Source: RGIG995 sp045542115 (GTDB lineage Bacteria > Bacillota > Clostridia > Oscillospirales > UBA644). Taken from it: 39,973 bases of DNA. The notes beneath the pieces are model-generated. The model was not told the origin of the DNA and did no database searches. It was given only the letters and a program-made list of their open reading frames with translations. This document shows positions 22,128-32,418 of this stretch, piece by piece. Position 1 is the stretch's first letter. Every line of letters begins with the position of its first letter. Position numbers and translations under genes: made by a program. The stretch covers positions 1 to 39,973 of the forward strand of contig JAZQKK010000035.1 in assembly GCA_045542115.1 (NCBI GenBank), in the 5' to 3' direction.

Positions 22128-25100
22128 ATGAAACAATATCGCGAGAAAATTTTTGAAAACAAAATACGTAAATTATATCGTCAAATCCTTACAACAAATA
22201 AAAATTCCGTTTCGGGTCAGAAAGAAATTCATCAGAATTCTCACTTGATTAGAAGTTGTTGTTATAGCATTTTAAACGTGCAGAAAGAGTACTGTGAGAG
22301 TCCGAAGGGGGAAGGAAGTTCTCCCTTATTTGTGGAAGAAATTCAAGATTTTTGCGAAATTTCTTCCTATCGGCTCACCGAAGAATCCATCACCGAATTT
22401 CTTCGAAAGTTATCTTTGGCAAGAAATCTTTCTTACTCGGAAATAGCCTGTTTGATTCCCGAAATGGAACATTGCTGTCTTCGTGCATTGCGGGAAAATT
22501 CACAGAAAAAATCCGAAACCGTTTCTAAAATCATTCGTTCTCTTTACGTTCTAAATTCCTATGAATGCTCTTTTTTAGCGGAAACATTATCTACCACGGA
22601 AAACGTCCTGAAACAAGATGAAGTTTATCCCCACTTAGAGGAGGAAAGCAAACAATTCTATCGGGAGAAATTACAAATATATTCAAAAAAGCATCAAATT
22701 ACCGAGCGGGAAACTGCCGTCGAATTGCTGAAAAAAGCCCGGAAAGAAAAGTCACAATTGGGAGAATTATTGTTATCTAAACGAAATAATCGTTGGTATT
22801 TTCCGATTCTTGGCAGTGTTTGTGTGTTCTTATTTGTCGCGCTATATTTGATTTTTTCTGATGTATCCCTTACGATTTTGTCAATTATACCGATTTTCAT
22901 CTCGGGGAAATTACTTTGTGACACCTTATTTTCACGCTTAATACGTCCTGAAATTCTTCCGAAAATTAAAATTAAAAAAGAAAACTGTCCCGCTACGTTG
23001 GTTACGATTGTTTCAATGATTTCCAACAAAGACGAAGGAAAAAAATTACTTCACCGGCTGGACGTTCTTTCGCATCGAATCACGATTCCGGCCATTCGTC
23101 TGGGGCTATTGCTTGACCTTCCGGCAAGTCAAGAAGAAATATCTCAAAAAGACCAAGAATTGCTGACTTTTTTAGAACGGGAGATCCAGCAGCGAAATAA
23201 AAAAGAAAACCGATATTTTTGCGCAATCCGAAAACGAATGTGGTCCGAAGAATCCTACAACTATCAAGCCTATGGACGAAAACAAGGCGCAATGATGGAT
23301 TTTTCCACCCTTGACGAAAATTCAAAAAAGAAGTTTGCTCTCTTGACCGGTCCGATAAACGGGGAATATATGATAACGTTGGACGCAGATACCGAGCCTG
23401 CGCTGGGTGCAGTAGAAAGCTTGATTGGATTTATGGAACATCCCAATCATAAACCCAGGGTTATCGTTGACCCAAATGGTCATTCGAGAGTAATTGCCGG
23501 TTATGGAATTGCAACACCTCGCATTGAGGCAAATCCAGAGACGTCCTTTCGCACACCGTTCTCCGCAATGCTATCCGGTAACAGTGGAACGGAGTTTTAT
23601 AAAAATCCTCATTTCAATCTCTATCAGGATTTATTTTCCCAAGGAATCTTCTGCGGAAAAGGAATCGTTCGCCTCTCGTTATATCGAGATTTGATTGCAA
23701 AACGGTTTTCAAAAACCCCCATTTTAAGCCACGACCTTCCTGAGGGGGAAATCCTGCGGTGTGCAAACCTATCCGACATCGTTTTCTTTGATGAAATACC
23801 GGATTCGGTTTTGAGCGATGAAAAACGAAATCACCGCTGGATTCGGGGGGATTTTCAAAACACAATTTTTTTATCCACGAAGAAAAACCGAAGCAATTTG
23901 TTTCGGTTTAAAATCATTCATAATTTGTCTCGCGCTATCTTTCCATTGAGTTGTTTTTTACTCATTGCATCATCTGTCGTTTTAGGGTTTCGAGGAATTA
24001 TTTTAGGGATATTTTGGATCATTTTTCCGCTCTTATTACGAATTCCATCCTTTTTCTCCGCCTGGCTCGGCCCGGCCAGACGATATCGGCCACTTCGGGA
24101 ATTTTCGGATGCGATTCACGAAACTACTCTTAATATTTTTTTACTGCCGGCCCGTGCATACAACGGCGTTGACGGCGCAATCCGTGGAATTATCCGTACC
24201 CTTCGCGGAAAGAAAAAACTGGAATGGACCACAGCCGCCGCGTCTTCTAACGGCGGAACGGAACTGAACGACTATTATTATCAACTACGGTGGCAGTTGA
24301 TTGGTTTTCCTTTTCTATTTTCACCTTACACGATTTTAATCGGTGCATTGTGGCTCTCGGCCCCTATCATTGCGCGATTGGTTTCTGCGCCCTATCCCAA
24401 AGAATCGGTCGTAGGAGATGAATTTATGGAGGAACTTCGATGTATGTGGAGATATTACGAAGACTTTATGGACGAGAAACATCATTGGCTTGCTCCGGAC
24501 AACTATCAACAGGAGCCGCTGAACTTAGTCGCCGCTCGCACGTCACCAACCAATATCGGCTTTGGACTCCTCTCCGTTCTGGGTGCATTTGACCTTGGAT
24601 TTATCGGGGAAGAGGAATTATGCTTGCGCGTAAAAAATACTCTAAACACTATTAAAAATCTTCCCAAATGGAATGGACATCTTTATAATTGGTATGATAC
24701 AGAAACCCTTAAAGTTTTATCTCCAAGATTTATTTCTACGGTAGACTGCGGAAATTTTGCAGCTGCACTCCACACCCTATCCAAGGGCTTGTCCGAACAA
24801 GGCACCGAGTGTCGAATGGAATTGGTTGAAATCATTGAGCAACTTCTTTCCAAAATGGATTTTTCCGTTCTATATGACAAAAAGAAAAAAAAGTTTCCCA
24901 TTGGATATTATGAAGAGGAGGAAAAATATACTTCATCTTACTACGATTTGTATGCAAGCGAAGCACGCTTAACCTCGTATTATGCTTTGATGAAAGGACA
25001 GATTCCCCCGGAACATTGGGCACAACTGGCAAGACCGATTGGGAACAAAAACGGAAATCTAATCCTTTCTTCTTGGTCCGGAACAATGTTTGAATATTTT

Positions 25101-28100
25101 ATGCCCCATTTATTTTTGCCGGCATATCGCAGGACTTTGAGCGGAGAATCGTTACGAGGAATTTTATCCGCACAAATGCAGTACGTTGACCCCAGAATCC
25201 CCTGGGGGATTTCCGAAAGCGGATATTATACGTTTGACCAATCGGGAAACTATCAGTATCGAGCATTCGGAATCCCGGCGGCGGCACTGCGTCGAGACGT
25301 GCATTTTCCATCCGTCATCGCACCTTACGCCACACTTTTAGCCTATCCGTGGTTCCCCAAGCAAGCCGAAGAAAACCGAAAAAAACTTCCCAAAGGGAAA
25401 TATGGCTTCTACGAAGCCATAGATTTTCGTTCCGGACCAGAAAATCCTCGCGTCGTACAGAGCTATATGGCCCACCACGTAGGAATGAGTTTTCTTTCCG
25501 GGATAAACGTCGTAAAGGACAAAATTATGCAAAAACGTTTTATCTCCGGGGAAGGCGAAGCGTTTCTCAGCTTATTAACAGAAAAGATTCCTGCATATTC
25601 GAAGCATTATTTTCCTTCGCAAACTCCGGATAAAGAAGAAAAATGTCCCGGAGAAACACGCATTGACAGCCCCGACCCGGAAAATCCGAAAGTCCGGATT
25701 TTAACCAATGGAAAACTCACGGAGGTTCTTACCGACAGCGGATGCGGTTTTTTAAGAAAACCAAGTCAAGACCTCACGCGGTATTCCGATGACACACAGT
25801 CTCCTTGCGGAATTTTTACGTTGGTGCGAAATAAAGGAACTTTTTACGGAACAACTTATGCTCCTCTTTATTCCGATTGGGATTACAAAATGTTTTTCGA
25901 CGGAAACGGAGCTGTTTGCTACGGAAGTTTTGCAACCTTTGAAACCCGATTATCAATAACGATGCACCCGGAAATCCCGGTATCGATTCGAGAAGTAACG
26001 GTAAAGAACAATCAAATGACGGAAAATGATTTTGACGTCTTTTTCTATGCGGAACCAACGATTCTATCCCGAAAGGAATACGAATCTCATCCGGAATACA
26101 AGGATTTGTTCATTACCGCACACTACAATGCCGCCCAAAATATTCTTTATTTTTGCAGAAATGATCGAGAAAAAGGGGAGAGCTGGATATCCGTAACAGC
26201 GTCCAAGCCGTTCTGTTTTCAAGTGAGTAAAGACCGAATCCAACCCCCGTTTCACTTATTAAACGAGGCAAGCGAAGAAATCAAACATCCGATTTTCCCG
26301 GCGGTGTTTTTACAATGTAAAATCAATCTTCGAGGACGGGGAACCGAATCGGTCAAATTCTATTTTTCGACAGGAAATAGCCAAGAAGAGACCTTAAAAT
26401 ATCTTCAAAATGCCCTTTCACAAGAAATCGACACCATACAGCGACGGTATTGCCAATATTTTGATGCACTGTGTCTCAATGCAAACATTCGCTCGGCGGA
26501 CCGCCTCATTTTCGACCGTATTGCACAAAAAATTCTTTATGCACCGATCCAACCTGCCAAGAACTACAAAGTATTAAATGAATTGCCGGTTCGTACACTT
26601 TGGCAGTACGGAATCTCGGCAGACCATCCCATCGTAACGGTCCGAATCGGAAACGATACCGTAGCAAGAGTATTACCCTTTATCAAATCAATCTTCCTTA
26701 TGAATTTCGCAGGAATTGAGTGCGACCTAATTCTTTTATACCGAGAAGATGAAGGATACAACACTCCCGTAAAAACAGCTTTGAATTCATTACTAAGTGA
26801 AGTTGACCCCTCGTTGCAACGACAAATCTTTCTGTTAAACATTCGTACGGTAGAAGAATATCTGTTGATTCAAAAGTGCAGCAGTCTTTTTGTGAACTTA
26901 GAGCGAAGTTGGAAGTGGAACAAACCGAATCGCACGTTCCGCCCGATTCAAACGGAAGGTTCTCCGGTAGGAGAACAAAAATATATGATACCTTTGGGAA
27001 GAGGAGGATACACCTACCACAACTCCTTTTTTGTCTCAAAACAGGGGAGACGGCCGTACCGACCTTGGAGTATCGTGCTATCAAACCATCGATTCGGAAC
27101 AATCGTCTCCGAATCCGGGTTAGGCTACACCTTCGGAAAAAACGCCTCGGAACACCCCATTACACCTCGAAATACAAAGGGGCGTCCTTGGTGCTCAGAA
27201 CTGCTTTATGCCGTGGCACAGGGGAAACGATATGACCTTCTTGCAAACGCTTCCGCGGAATTTTTTCAAAACAGAGTCCGCTATCGCTTGGAGCTTTTGG
27301 GATGTATCGTTCAGACAGAAGTTGCAGTTTTACCGCATTTTCCTGCAAAAATTATAAAAGTCACCCTGACAGGGAATCTGGAACACGTCTCGGAAATCGT
27401 TTATCAACCTAAAATTCGCCTGGGGAAGGACCTGCCGGACACTGTTACGCGATTCACAGAGGAAGGAAAAATATTTTTCCATAACGGTGGAAACTATTTT
27501 TACGGACGCGAGTATTGTATTCTCTATGGGAATAATGTTACTCCTCAAAACGGCGCCCTCATCTTTCAACCCAAGAGCGACGTACGGGAAGCATCCTTTA
27601 TATTGTCTTCGGCATCGGGAATCAACAGTGCACGACAGCTTAGCGATTTGCTGTCATCGGAACAACGATTAAAAAAAGAATTATCCCGCTTGGAGACGAC
27701 CGATAAACGATACCTGATTCTCGACACACCGGATAAAGAATTAAATGCCTTTGTCAATGGATTTTTGCAACAACAGATTCTTCATTCACGGATCTTGGGT
27801 CGCACCGGACCAAGTCAACCCGGAGGAGCATACGGATTTCGGGATCAGCTACAAGATTCTGTTTGTTTGTCGCTATTTGACCCGTCCTATTTGAAACGTC
27901 AAATTCTGCGTTGTTGTGCTCATCAATTTGAAGAAGGAGACGTACTGCATTGGTGGCATCCAAGACCTTATCATCCGGACGACGGAATCAAAACCCGATT
28001 TTCGGATGACCCGTTCTGGTTGGTATTCGCCTGCTCAGAATATTTCAAAGTAACGGGAAATAAGAAATTTTTCGAAAAGAAAATTCCCTATTTAAAATCA

Positions 28101-29165
28101 TCTCCACTGTCGAAAGACGAATATGACCGCTATTTTTCACCCACACCTTCCGAAGAAAAAGAATCCATCTATCACCATTGTTTGCGGGCACTTCGTTACG
28201 GCTTGAAGGTTGGAGAACGGAACCTGATTCTCATCGGCTCGGGAGATTGGAACGATGGAATGAATCGAATCGAAAACGGAGCGGAAACGGTTTGGGGCAG
28301 TATGTTCGCAGTAATATGCCTTGAAGCATTTTTTCCGCTAATAAAATCTATGGGAACAAAGGAAGAATTCATTGAGTTTTCCGGCTGTATTCAGTCCTTG
28401 CGAAACGCCCTGAATCAAACTTCCTTTTCCAACGGGCGTTTTCTCCGGGGATTCCGGAAGGATGGAACTCCCTTTGGAGAAGCGGAATCCATTGACCTGA
28501 TTCCTCAGGCCTTTGGGAAATTTTCCGGTCTCGAAGAGATAAAAGTAAAGTCAGCATTGGATATAGCCTATCAAAAACTTTGGAATAGACAACAAAAAAT
28601 CATCCGTCTGCTTTCTCCGGCATATTCCCCTTCTTCCGACGGCTTCCCCGGTTCCATCGCCGAATATCCTCCGGGCATACGGGAAAACGGCGGGCAATAC
28701 ACCCACGCCGGCATTTGGTTTGCAAGAGCATTGCTCCAATCCGGTGAGGTCGAACGAGGCTGGGAAATTTTATCCGGTATCAATCCCATTCAGCATTGTA
28801 ACACCGTACAAAACACCGAACGGTACGGAAGAGAACCTTTTGTGATTGCGGCTGATGTTTATACGCTCCCAGGACGGGAGGGTATGGGAGGTTGGTCGCA
28901 CTATACGGGAGCCGCCGGATGGTATTTAAAAACCGTCGCGGAAGACCTTCTTGGGATTCGAAGAACGGACGACACCGTATCCATTCAGCCAAATCTTCCG
29001 AAGGATTGGAACGGATACCGCGCAACGGTGAAAATAGAAAAAGATACCTTGGAAATCCTCGTAGAACGAGGAACGGATACGGGAACGTTTGAAGATGGAA
29101 AAAAAGTTCCCTACGTCTCCCTAAGGGGAACAAACCACGCAATCAGCGTAATCATTTCGGGTTAG
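22128..29165 (+). CDS. Cyclic beta-1,2-glucan synthase-like giant glycosyltransferase/phosphorylase
   Basis: The protein has 2345 residues and NdvB-like architecture. An N-terminal helical region leads to two membrane segments (about 225-270). A family 84 glycosyltransferase domain follows, with MITLDADTEPA near residue 418 and HRWIRGDFQN near 569, then more membrane segments (about 600-650). A glycoamylase-like domain (GYYTFDQSGNYQYRAFGI) and a C-terminal GH94 phosphorylase domain follow, with YGFRDQLQD near 1904, GSGDWNDGMNRI near 2038 and GREGMGGWSHYTGAAGWY near the end. Such enzymes build linear beta-1,2-glucan and may close it into rings. ATG at 22128 follows GGAGGAAACG; the in-frame TTG at 22110 has no such site. 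No transporter or modifying gene is adjacent. Confidence 0.87.
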   Translation: MKQYREKIFENKIRKLYRQILTTNKNSVSGQKEIHQNSHLIRSCCYSILNVQKEYCESPKGEGSSPLFVEEIQDFCEISSYRLTEESITEFLRKLSLARNLSYSEIACLIPEMEHCCLRALRENSQKKSETVSKIIRSLYVLNSYECSFLAETLSTTENVLKQDEVYPHLEEESKQFYREKLQIYSKKHQITERETAVELLKKARKEKSQLGELLLSKRNNRWYFPILGSVCVFLFVALYLIFSDVSLTILSIIPIFISGKLLCDTLFSRLIRPEILPKIKIKKENCPATLVTIVSMISNKDEGKKLLHRLDVLSHRITIPAIRLGLLLDLPASQEEISQKDQELLTFLEREIQQRNKKENRYFCAIRKRMWSEESYNYQAYGRKQGAMMDFSTLDENSKKKFALLTGPINGEYMITLDADTEPALGAVESLIGFMEHPNHKPRVIVDPNGHSRVIAGYGIATPRIEANPETSFRTPFSAMLSGNSGTEFYKNPHFNLYQDLFSQGIFCGKGIVRLSLYRDLIAKRFSKTPILSHDLPEGEILRCANLSDIVFFDEIPDSVLSDEKRNHRWIRGDFQNTIFLSTKKNRSNLFRFKIIHNLSRAIFPLSCFLLIASSVVLGFRGIILGIFWIIFPLLLRIPSFFSAWLGPARRYRPLREFSDAIHETTLNIFLLPARAYNGVDGAIRGIIRTLRGKKKLEWTTAAASSNGGTELNDYYYQLRWQLIGFPFLFSPYTILIGALWLSAPIIARLVSAPYPKESVVGDEFMEELRCMWRYYEDFMDEKHHWLAPDNYQQEPLNLVAARTSPTNIGFGLLSVLGAFDLGFIGEEELCLRVKNTLNTIKNLPKWNGHLYNWYDTETLKVLSPRFISTVDCGNFAAALHTLSKGLSEQGTECRMELVEIIEQLLSKMDFSVLYDKKKKKFPIGYYEEEEKYTSSYYDLYASEARLTSYYALMKGQIPPEHWAQLARPIGNKNGNLILSSWSGTMFEYFMPHLFLPAYRRTLSGESLRGILSAQMQYVDPRIPWGISESGYYTFDQSGNYQYRAFGIPAAALRRDVHFPSVIAPYATLLAYPWFPKQAEENRKKLPKGKYGFYEAIDFRSGPENPRVVQSYMAHHVGMSFLSGINVVKDKIMQKRFISGEGEAFLSLLTEKIPAYSKHYFPSQTPDKEEKCPGETRIDSPDPENPKVRILTNGKLTEVLTDSGCGFLRKPSQDLTRYSDDTQSPCGIFTLVRNKGTFYGTTYAPLYSDWDYKMFFDGNGAVCYGSFATFETRLSITMHPEIPVSIREVTVKNNQMTENDFDVFFYAEPTILSRKEYESHPEYKDLFITAHYNAAQNILYFCRNDREKGESWISVTASKPFCFQVSKDRIQPPFHLLNEASEEIKHPIFPAVFLQCKINLRGRGTESVKFYFSTGNSQEETLKYLQNALSQEIDTIQRRYCQYFDALCLNANIRSADRLIFDRIAQKILYAPIQPAKNYKVLNELPVRTLWQYGISADHPIVTVRIGNDTVARVLPFIKSIFLMNFAGIECDLILLYREDEGYNTPVKTALNSLLSEVDPSLQRQIFLLNIRTVEEYLLIQKCSSLFVNLERSWKWNKPNRTFRPIQTEGSPVGEQKYMIPLGRGGYTYHNSFFVSKQGRRPYRPWSIVLSNHRFGTIVSESGLGYTFGKNASEHPITPRNTKGRPWCSELLYAVAQGKRYDLLANASAEFFQNRVRYRLELLGCIVQTEVAVLPHFPAKIIKVTLTGNLEHVSEIVYQPKIRLGKDLPDTVTRFTEEGKIFFHNGGNYFYGREYCILYGNNVTPQNGALIFQPKSDVREASFILSSASGINSARQLSDLLSSEQRLKKELSRLETTDKRYLILDTPDKELNAFVNGFLQQQILHSRILGRTGPSQPGGAYGFRDQLQDSVCLSLFDPSYLKRQILRCCAHQFEEGDVLHWWHPRPYHPDDGIKTRFSDDPFWLVFACSEYFKVTGNKKFFEKKIPYLKSSPLSKDEYDRYFSPTPSEEKESIYHHCLRALRYGLKVGERNLILIGSGDWNDGMNRIENGAETVWGSMFAVICLEAFFPLIKSMGTKEEFIEFSGCIQSLRNALNQTSFSNGRFLRGFRKDGTPFGEAESIDLIPQAFGKFSGLEEIKVKSALDIAYQKLWNRQQKIIRLLSPAYSPSSDGFPGSIAEYPPGIRENGGQYTHAGIWFARALLQSGEVERGWEILSGINPIQHCNTVQNTERYGREPFVIAADVYTLPGREGMGGWSHYTGAAGWYLKTVAEDLLGIRRTDDTVSIQPNLPKDWNGYRATVKIEKDTLEILVERGTDTGTFEDGKKVPYVSLRGTNHAISVIISG

Positions 29166-29173
29166 AAATTATC

Positions 29174-29202
29174 TTGACAAATCCTCCAAATGATGATATA
29201 AT
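29174..29202 (+). promoter_or_regulatory. Consensus sigma-A promoter of lgt-folD
   Basis: TTGACA 29174-29179 and TATAAT 29197-29202 are 17 nt apart, immediately after the glucan synthase stop codon. Confidence 0.9.
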
Positions 29203-29240
29203 AACCACAAGAAGAAACATTTCCGTTTTGTGAGGATTTT

Positions 29241-30167
29241 ATGAAAAACAGTATTGGATTTGAAGGAATTGGAATTGATGCCTTTGAAGTAAAACGCTCG
29301 TTTACTCTTCAAGATATTTTCGGCAATATCCAACTTCCGGAAAGTATTGGGAGTTTTCAAATCTATTGGTATGGAGTTATCATTACCTTAGGTTTGATTT
29401 TGGCTGTTGGATTCTGCCTTTGGCAAGCAAAAAAGTTTGACTTGACAACCGACAACATCATCGATGTTCTTCTCTGGGGACTTCCCATCGGTGTAATCTG
29501 TGCAAGAGCCTATTACGTTCTTTTCAAATTGGAAGAATACGATTCGTTTGCGGAAATGATTAACATCCGGGACGGCGGACTTGCCATTTACGGTGGCATT
29601 ATCGGCGCATTTTTTACCGGCTTCCTTTATTGTAAAATTAAAAAGGCTAATCTGTTTGCCCTATTTGACATCGCATCCCTCGGCTTTCTCATCGGACAAT
29701 CCGTCGGTCGGTGGGGGAATTTTGTCAATGCAGAAGCCCACGGAGGTCTTACAAAACTTCCCTGGGGAATGACCATAAACGGTTCCGGGCCCTACCACCC
29801 AACCTTCTTCTACGAATCTCTTTGGAATGTTCTCGGTTTTGTCTTGTTACTCTTCTTTGCAAAGAAGTGGATGAAATTCCACGGAGAAACTTTTTTCCTG
29901 TATTTTGCCTGGTACGGTCTGGGTCGGTTCTTTATTGAAGGCTTGCGCACCGACAGTCTGATGCTTGGACCGATGCGAATATCGCAAATTCTTGCGGTAA
30001 TATTCTTCCTTGGCGGAATTGCCGGATTTGCCTTGTCGAGAAAAGGACTTGTTTTAAAAATTCAAAATAAGCTTATTGGCACAACCGAAAAAAATACCAA
30101 AGAATACAAACCAATCTATGCGAAGCAACAGGACAATGAAACCAAGGAGGAGAGCGACCGTGGCTGA
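29241..30167 (+). CDS. lgt: Prolipoprotein diacylglyceryl transferase
   Basis: The protein has 308 residues with about seven membrane segments. It transfers diacylglyceryl from phosphatidylglycerol to the lipobox cysteine of prolipoproteins. The Lgt signature is GQSVGRWGNFVNAEAHGG, near residue 152. Other conserved segments are FQIYWYGVIITLG, RDGGLAIYGGIIGAF and PTFFYESLWN, with WYGLGRFFIEGLRTDSL near the C-terminus. A lysine-rich tail (about 280-308) is probably cytosolic. It overlaps folD by 8 nt. Confidence 0.94.
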   Translation: MKNSIGFEGIGIDAFEVKRSFTLQDIFGNIQLPESIGSFQIYWYGVIITLGLILAVGFCLWQAKKFDLTTDNIIDVLLWGLPIGVICARAYYVLFKLEEYDSFAEMINIRDGGLAIYGGIIGAFFTGFLYCKIKKANLFALFDIASLGFLIGQSVGRWGNFVNAEAHGGLTKLPWGMTINGSGPYHPTFFYESLWNVLGFVLLLFFAKKWMKFHGETFFLYFAWYGLGRFFIEGLRTDSLMLGPMRISQILAVIFFLGGIAGFALSRKGLVLKIQNKLIGTTEKNTKEYKPIYAKQQDNETKEESDRG

Positions 30168-31020
30168 GATTTTAAATGGAACCGCCCTTGCAAAAACCAT
30201 CCGGGAACAATTGAAAGAAGAAACGAATCTACTCAAAGAGCAGGGCATCACCCCCGGTCTTGCCGTGATTCTGGTCGGGGAAGACCCCGCATCGAAGGTA
30301 TATGTGAGAAATAAGACCAAGGCGTGCGAAGAAATCGGATTCTATCACGAACAATACAATCTCCCTGCAACCATTTCGGAAAACGAAATTTTAGAACTTG
30401 TTGAAACACTGAATCAATCCAGTCAAATTCACGGAATTTTAATACAAGCTCCCTTGCCCAAGGGGCTGGATTTTAAAAATATCATCAATCATATCGCTCC
30501 GGATAAAGACGTTGACGCATTTCATCCTTACAACGTAGGAAAGATTATGATTGGAGATTTTGAATTTTTGCCTTGCACCCCTGCCGGCGTAATGGAATTG
30601 ATCCATTCTTCCGGAGTATCGGTCGAAGGGAAACATTGTGTCGTTGTGGGAAGAAGCAATATTGTAGGAAAGCCCCAAACAATGCTTTTATTAAAAGAAA
30701 ACGGAACGGTTACCGTTTGCCATTCCAAAACACCCAATTTGGCAACCGTCACTCGTGATGCCGATATTTTAGTCTCTGCCGTTGGGAAAGCGGGACTCAT
30801 CACCGGAGATATGATAAAACCCGGGGCAGTAGTCATCGACGTAGGAATGAACCGGAATGAAGACGGAAAATTGGTAGGAGACGTGGATTTTGCATCAGCT
30901 GAAAAAGTAGCAGGTTATATTACCCCCGTCCCCGGAGGTGTCGGACCGATGACCATAACAATGTTGATGAAAAACACCTTGATGGCAGCTCGAAAATGGG
31001 CGAAGAAAAAAAACTTGTGA
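30160..31020 (+). CDS. folD: Bifunctional methylenetetrahydrofolate dehydrogenase/cyclohydrolase
   Basis: The protein has 286 residues and interconverts 5,10-methylene-, methenyl- and 10-formyl-tetrahydrofolate with NADP. The signatures are GEDPASKVYVRNKTKACEE (with the catalytic Lys in the YVxxK motif), ILIQAPLPKGLD, DVDAFHPYNVGK and the C-terminal PVPGGVGPMTITMLM. The dinucleotide loop is VVVGRSNIVGKP. GTG at 30160 is chosen because AAGGAGG lies 9 nt before it; a longer frame from 30076 lies wholly inside lgt. Confidence 0.95.
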   Translation: MAEILNGTALAKTIREQLKEETNLLKEQGITPGLAVILVGEDPASKVYVRNKTKACEEIGFYHEQYNLPATISENEILELVETLNQSSQIHGILIQAPLPKGLDFKNIINHIAPDKDVDAFHPYNVGKIMIGDFEFLPCTPAGVMELIHSSGVSVEGKHCVVVGRSNIVGKPQTMLLLKENGTVTVCHSKTPNLATVTRDADILVSAVGKAGLITGDMIKPGAVVIDVGMNRNEDGKLVGDVDFASAEKVAGYITPVPGGVGPMTITMLMKNTLMAARKWAKKKNL

Positions 31021-31048
31021 CGGAATTGCAACAAATGTGTTTTGGCTC

Positions 31049-31077
31049 TTGACATTATCACTTTTTTTTGCTATAAT
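31049..31077 (+). promoter_or_regulatory. Consensus sigma-A promoter of tRNA-Thr
   Basis: TTGACA 31049-31054 and TATAAT 31072-31077 are 17 nt apart and end 11 nt before the tRNA. Confidence 0.9.
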
Positions 31078-31088
31078 GTTCAAGTAAT

Positions 31089-31164
31089 GCTGATGTAGCT
31101 CAGTCGGTAGAGTGCGTCCTTGGTAAGGACGAGGTCGTCGGTTCGATCCCGATCATCAGCTCCA
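31089..31164 (+). tRNA. tRNA-Thr (anticodon GGT)
   Basis: The acceptor stem GCTGATG pairs with CATCAGC. The anticodon stem CGTCC/GGACG encloses TTGGTAA, giving GGT. The T-loop is GGTTCGATCCC and CCA is encoded at 31162-31164. Confidence 0.96.
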
Positions 31165-31193
31165 AAAAACCCTTGATTTTCAAGGGTTTTTTT
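31165..31193 (+). terminator. Terminator of tRNA-Thr
   Basis: CCCTTG 31170-31175 pairs with CAAGGG 31181-31186, followed by seven T residues. The start of the next gene lies about 30 nt downstream, so that gene depends on read-through or on an unseen promoter. Confidence 0.88.
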
Positions 31194-31221
31194 GTTATAT
31201 TCAGATAGGGGAGAAGCTTCT

Positions 31222-32370
31222 ATGAATCAACAGCAAAAAGCAAAAATACAACTCTTTTTCGGTGGGTTTGCAGAACGGTTCAACACCACTGCGGACTACT
31301 TTGTCGAAATAAATTTTGACTTGATTTCCGGTCGAAAAACCTACACTGGCTCCATTGTTTCCGTCGAAAACGGCTTTGAATATCGATTCTCGGGAAAAAG
31401 AGCCGCAAAGGACATCACAGAAGCCCTTGAATTTCTATTAGAAGACCTATTGAAATACGATTCTGCTACCGTTCACTACAAGGAACGCGGTCTAACCACA
31501 GAATTACAGGCAGATGGAAAAACCGTGAAAATCGTTAAAAGGGAAGAAGCAAACGAATCGGTCACCCAACCCACAAAAAAAGACGGGTATCAAATTGATT
31601 TACGGAAAGCTTCCAAATTAATGACCGCCTTGGGTTATTGTGACAAAGACGGAAAACTGCGCAACGATATGATTCGCAAATACAATCAAACGAATCACAT
31701 CTTAGAATTAGTCTCAGACCTATTTGACGGAAAAAACGATATTACGATCGTTGACTGTGCCTGCGGCAAATCTTATCTCTCGTTCGTTCTGAATTATTAT
31801 TTATGGGAAGAAAAACATATCCGTGCCCACTTTGTTGGAATTGATATTTCCGAAAAAGTCATTGAAGCCAGCAGAAAAATCGCAAAAGACCTGGGTTACA
31901 CGAATATGGAATTTATCTGTGAAGACCTGAGAACCTACGAAAGTGATTTTCATCCCGACGTTGTCGTATCGCTTCACGCTTGCGATACCGCAACCGATAT
32001 GGCCCTGGGCTATGCATTGCGGCACCGCGCAGAAAGTATTATCTGTGTTCCTTGCTGTCACAAAGAATTGCTAAAACAGTATAAAATCGACGAGTTTGAA
32101 CCCATCACCGGTCACGGTGTCTTTCGGGCAAGATTGAACGATCTGATTACCGACGGATTGCGCGCATTAAAATTGGAGTCCGAAGGATACGACGTTCGTT
32201 GTGTTGAATTTTGCTCCCCCATTGATACACCAAAAAATCTTTTGATCTCTGCCAAGAAGATTGCACCGGAGAACAGCGCGGCCAAAGAGAAATATTATAA
32301 CTTGCTGAATCAATGGAAGGTTCGTCCTTCAATGGAGTATTATTCTGCGATTTCAACTGACTTTGAGTAA
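31222..32370 (+). CDS. Class I SAM-dependent methyltransferase (METTL25/GSTCD-like)
   Basis: The protein has 382 residues. An N-terminal domain of about 140 residues (FVEINFDLISGRKTYTG ...) precedes the Rossmann-like SAM domain. That domain has motif I VDCACGKSYLSFVL near residue 178, motif II HFVGIDISEKVIEAS and VVSLHACDTATDMALGYAL. The VPCCHKELL motif near residue 280 is the hallmark of the Methyltransf_32 group, thought to act on RNA or protein; the substrate is unknown. ATG at 31222 follows AGGGGAG. It stands alone between tRNA-Thr and a glycosyltransferase. Confidence 0.82.
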   Translation: MNQQQKAKIQLFFGGFAERFNTTADYFVEINFDLISGRKTYTGSIVSVENGFEYRFSGKRAAKDITEALEFLLEDLLKYDSATVHYKERGLTTELQADGKTVKIVKREEANESVTQPTKKDGYQIDLRKASKLMTALGYCDKDGKLRNDMIRKYNQTNHILELVSDLFDGKNDITIVDCACGKSYLSFVLNYYLWEEKHIRAHFVGIDISEKVIEASRKIAKDLGYTNMEFICEDLRTYESDFHPDVVVSLHACDTATDMALGYALRHRAESIICVPCCHKELLKQYKIDEFEPITGHGVFRARLNDLITDGLRALKLESEGYDVRCVEFCSPIDTPKNLLISAKKIAPENSAAKEKYYNLLNQWKVRPSMEYYSAISTDFE

Positions 32371-32404
32371 TCGAACAATTTACAACATTATCTTGTTATA
32401 AATA

Positions 32405-32418
32405 TTACAATATTGTAA
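32405..32418. promoter_or_regulatory. 14-bp perfect palindrome, candidate operator
   Basis: TTACAATATTGTAA is a perfect palindrome in the 190-nt gap upstream of the glycosyltransferase. A further half-site, TTTACAA, occurs at 32379-32385. No protein in the window is an obvious ligand. It could instead be part of a weak terminator for the methyltransferase. Confidence 0.35.

Noticed and set aside
22694..29142. Many antisense frames of 60-134 codons within the glucan synthase gene
   Set aside because: All overlap a single well-supported 2345-codon gene and show no ribosome binding sites or protein-like motifs.
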